From assembly GCA_045636125.1 (NCBI GenBank), contig JAZTWX010000020.1, positions 132,012 to 196,011 on the forward strand: a stretch of DNA of 64,000 nucleotides, written 5' to 3'. A model generated the notes under the pieces. It was given only the letters and a program-made list of their open reading frames with translations, had not been told where the DNA came from and made no database searches. This document shows, in pieces, positions 62,312-64,000 of this stretch. Each line of letters starts with the position of its first letter. The stretch's first letter is position 1. The position numbers and the translations under genes are program-made. Source of the DNA: HGM04593 sp045636125 (GTDB lineage Bacteria; Bacteroidota; Bacteroidia; Bacteroidales; Bacteroidaceae).

Positions 62312-62324
62312 AATTATTGATTTA

Positions 62325-62562
62325 TGCAGCAATAGTACACACGAATATAGTGATAAGGTTGCTATATTGCTAATTTATGCAACAAAAACCGCCGATTTTT
62401 TTTGTTCGGCGGTTAGTTATCAATCGTTTATGATTGCTAAATTTTAATACTCTTCTTCGTCAAAGAATTTTGTATATGCTTTAATGTGTTTATAATCAAT
62501 CTTGTTATTTTATTACGATGTAATTGAGAGATACATTCTTGGCGGTAAAAGGCGGTAAAAAA
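62325..62562. repeat. Intergenic cassette repeat (copy B)
   Basis: Bases 62325-62460 match 63535-63680 closely: TTTATGCAGCAA, AAGGTTGCTA, ATTGCTAATTT, the terminator stem, TTTATGATTGC, AAATTTTAATACTC and TCTTCGTCAAAGAA. The minus-strand 3' end reads AYTKFFDEEEY then stop. The segment 62522-62562 matches 61519-61560. It lies exactly between two genes and so can serve as a crossover point. Confidence 0.7.
62387..62414 (-). terminator. Terminator in cassette repeat B
   Basis: Arms AACCGCCGA and TCGGCGGTT, A-rich loop, followed on the minus strand by TTTTTGTT. It ends transcripts of the toxin-like/lipoprotein pair before the 230-residue protein gene. Confidence 0.85.
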
Positions 62563-62563
62563 A

Positions 62564-63019
62564 CTACTCGCTGTATAGGCTGTGTATGTGTACATCTCTT
62601 TCCTTATCCATTATAAACTTCTGGTCGAATGGGAATAAATGTTGTTTCTCAAAATCTATTGATGCGAAATCTGCATTTTTTCTTTCTACTATAGTATATG
62701 CTTCCACCCTACTATTTTTTATAAAAAGAATTGTGGATATTAATTCAGAGCCTGTATTTACGTTACATAAACTTTTTAATTTTTTCGACATTCTTAAATT
62801 AAGAAACACTTTTCTGTTTGTATCGAAGTAGGGGTGGATTACAAAGATGCTATCAAAATCTTTTTCGGAATAATCTTTTAGTGAGAAAGGCTTTTCAACA
62901 ACTTGTTTATCAAGCGCAAGTTCTATTTGGCTTTCGGTTGGCTTTGCCCCACAACCAATAAAAGAAAGAACTATTGCTGTAAATACAATCAGATTACTTT
63001 TTAATTTGTAGCGTTCCAT
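62564..63019 (-). CDS. Small lipoprotein paired with the DUF6973-like gene, candidate immunity protein (copy 3)
   Basis: About 151 residues from ATG 63019 (ATG 63031 also in frame). The lipoprotein signal ends IVLSFIGC. It shares IELALDKQVVEKPFSLKDY, FDSIFVIHPYFDTNR, TILFIKNSRVEAYT and FPFDQKFIMDKERDVHIH with copies 1 and 2 and is the most divergent. It overlaps the 3' end of the intact toxin-like gene by about 26 bases, so the two are translationally coupled as toxin-immunity pairs usually are. Confidence 0.72.
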   Translation of the reverse strand: MERYKLKSNLIVFTAIVLSFIGCGAKPTESQIELALDKQVVEKPFSLKDYSEKDFDSIFVIHPYFDTNRKVFLNLRMSKKLKSLCNVNTGSELISTILFIKNSRVEAYTIVERKNADFASIDFEKQHLFPFDQKFIMDKERDVHIHSLYSE

Positions 63020-63518
63020 TATTTGCTGCATTTATTACTTGATTTAAAAGTTCCTGTTCGTTCCACCCATTTATAATTGCCTGGTTGCCCAGTTGATAGC
63101 CCACAGAGTTGTTGTACAAGTCCATAGCTTTTGCTTTTATATCATGTTCGGATTCACTCTCGTGAGCATCGCCAAACTCCTTTGCAAAAGGTGAGTTAAG
63201 GCCTGCTGCCATTTGGTTAAGTGCACTCCAATAACAGTGCCTAATAGCATCGCCGTAGCCATCTGTGATACCATTAAAATGGCTGGTGTCGTTAAAGGCT
63301 TTGCTCCTATTCTTTTTTATTCTATATGCGAGATACGGATGTTTGTTTACCAAGGACTTTTCTTTTGGCGTTAGTTGGTTATAAACATCTTTATAGTCAT
63401 CATACTTATGTTCAATGTAGTTTCTTCCATCGTCCTTCGGTTCGTCGTAAATTCTTCCCATCAAAGCCTCCTCTATGAGGCTCGGCACTCTTTGCCCGCT
63501 TCGTGTAAAATTGCTCAT
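62994..63518 (-). CDS. DUF6973-like protein, candidate toxin
   Basis: A 174-residue protein without signal peptide or membrane segment. The core has D90-A-I-R93-H94-C-Y-W97 and F115-G-D-A-H119-E120, the His/Asp/Glu-bearing pattern of DUF6973-type domains found at the C-termini of secreted polymorphic proteins; the family call is from memory of this pattern. Conserved His and acidic residues suggest a metal-dependent or hydrolytic site (inference). There is no carrier or delivery domain, so it may be a displaced toxin tip or a stand-alone effector. It overlaps the lipoprotein gene downstream; two 3' stubs of close relatives lie further along. Confidence 0.65.
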   Translation of the reverse strand: MSNFTRSGQRVPSLIEEALMGRIYDEPKDDGRNYIEHKYDDYKDVYNQLTPKEKSLVNKHPYLAYRIKKNRSKAFNDTSHFNGITDGYGDAIRHCYWSALNQMAAGLNSPFAKEFGDAHESESEHDIKAKAMDLYNNSVGYQLGNQAIINGWNEQELLNQVINAANNGTLQIKK

Positions 63519-63526
63519 AAAAACTT

Positions 63527-63690
63527 ATTTTTGGTTTATGCAGCAAAAGTACAAGGCAAATGTAGTCACAAGGTTGCTAAATTGCTAATTTCTGCAACAA
63601 AAACCGCCGAACTTTTTTGCTCGGCGGTTCATTATCACTTGTTTGTGATTGCAAAATTTTAATACTCCTCTTCGTCAAAGAAATCTTACC
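63527..63690. repeat. Intergenic cassette repeat (copy C)
   Basis: A third copy of the spacer, directly before the DUF6973-like gene: same TTTATGCAGCAA, terminator stem, TTGTGATTGCAAAATTTTAATACTCCTCTTCGTCAAAGAAA order as 62325-62460. The minus-strand frame again ends FFDEEEY and stops at about 63662. A -7-like element TACTTTTG (63551-63544, minus strand) may start the toxin-like transcript, though its -33 box is poor. Confidence 0.65.
63602..63629 (-). terminator. Terminator in cassette repeat C
   Basis: The same AACCGCCGA/TCGGCGGTT stem as at 62387-62414, with a different loop, followed on the minus strand by TTTTTGTTGC. It isolates the DUF6973-like gene from whatever lies to its right. Confidence 0.85.
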
Positions 63691-64000
63691 TCCTTTTTAC
63701 TCCCTGATAACCACTAATATATAACTGACTATCCCGTTGGGTAGTATTCGGGCAGTATATGACCCATTGAGTAGTGCCAAAATACGTTTTTAATTGTCCT
63801 TAAAATCTCTCAAAATCTATTACTCCTCTTCCTCTGGGAGGATAATTTTCTGCAAAGAAAACAAAAAAATTATTTTTATTTTTGTTACACCGAGATTTTT
63901 TATATTACGCTTCGGTTGCCATATAACTCAAATGGTTGTTAGATTATTTAGTGGGACTGCGTTTGAATGTTAGATGAATAAAATGACAATAATTTGCTCT
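63691..64000. other. AT-rich end of window, no intact gene
   Basis: No gene can be supported. On the minus strand a frame ends LQKIILPEEEE and stops at 63820; its acidic end, encoded by a CTCCTCTTCCTC tract, resembles the FFDEEEY gene ends of the repeats and may be the 3' remnant of another unit, but the frame upstream is short and low-complexity. Confidence 0.3.

Noticed and set aside
60574..63690. CRISPR array or insertion-sequence ends as the cause of the repeats
   Set aside because: Only two or three long, unevenly spaced copies containing gene ends and terminators; no regular short repeats, no transposase and no terminal inverted repeats.
63820..63920. Minus-strand frame ending in four Glu codons as a real gene
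   Set aside because: It is short and low-complexity with no clear start; it is noted only as a possible 3' remnant.
1..64000. tRNA or rRNA genes
   Set aside because: No cloverleaf arms or conserved rRNA segments were recognised by reading the intergenic regions; a covariance search could still find one.

Overview
The window comes from a Bacteroidota chromosome, almost certainly order Bacteroidales. Evidence: a complete type IX secretion core (PorP-GldK-GldL-GldM-GldN), a GldH lipoprotein, a DUF2723 membrane protein, PepSY-like secreted proteins, and promoters of the Bacteroidales form (TTTG, about 20 bp, TAnnTTTG) with few Shine-Dalgarno sequences. Genus cannot be fixed from the sequence. 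No rRNA, tRNA, insertion sequence, prophage or CRISPR array was seen.

0-18 kb is mostly housekeeping: the end of a glycosyltransferase, Xaa-Pro aminopeptidase, a GT-C membrane glycosyltransferase, a cobalamin riboswitch followed by the anaerobic ribonucleotide reductase nrdD-nrdG, a PAP2 phosphatase with an SDR epimerase, a small frameshifted gene, RNase R, a two-component system with two PepSY-like exported proteins that share its promoter element, then metF-holB-ricT-gldH. 18-36 kb on the minus strand holds purH-mreB-mreC-mreD-mrdA-rodA (cell elongation), nadB, the three-gene operon DUF2723-deacetylase-queG, and priA; dacB lies on the plus strand.

36-48 kb is an export and glycan region: a small outer-membrane barrel, the porP-gldK-gldL-gldM-gldN secretion operon, then a GH29 alpha-L-fucosidase and a 1216-residue modular secreted protein whose C-terminal tail looks like a type IX sorting signal.

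48.4-60.1 kb is the most unusual block with core-like base composition. A stand-alone lipoprotein is followed by a seven-gene operon with a clear promoter and a strong terminator. It encodes an LPP20-like lipoprotein, an LPP20-like plus NTF2-like protein, two PEGA-domain outer-membrane barrel proteins (one with two barrel modules), a transglutaminase-like Cys-His-Asp protein, an MltC-type lytic transglycosylase and another exported protein. It reads as a cell-envelope machine that I cannot match to a described system.

60.1-64 kb is AT-rich accessory DNA on the minus strand. A DUF6973-like cytosolic-type protein with an RHxxW/DAHE signature overlaps a small lipoprotein gene. Two more paralogous lipoprotein genes follow, each overlapping a 3' stub of a similar toxin-like gene. 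Repeated intergenic segments with identical-stem terminators separate the units. This is the layout of a polymorphic toxin-immunity array with displaced immunity genes; toxicity and immunity are inferences.
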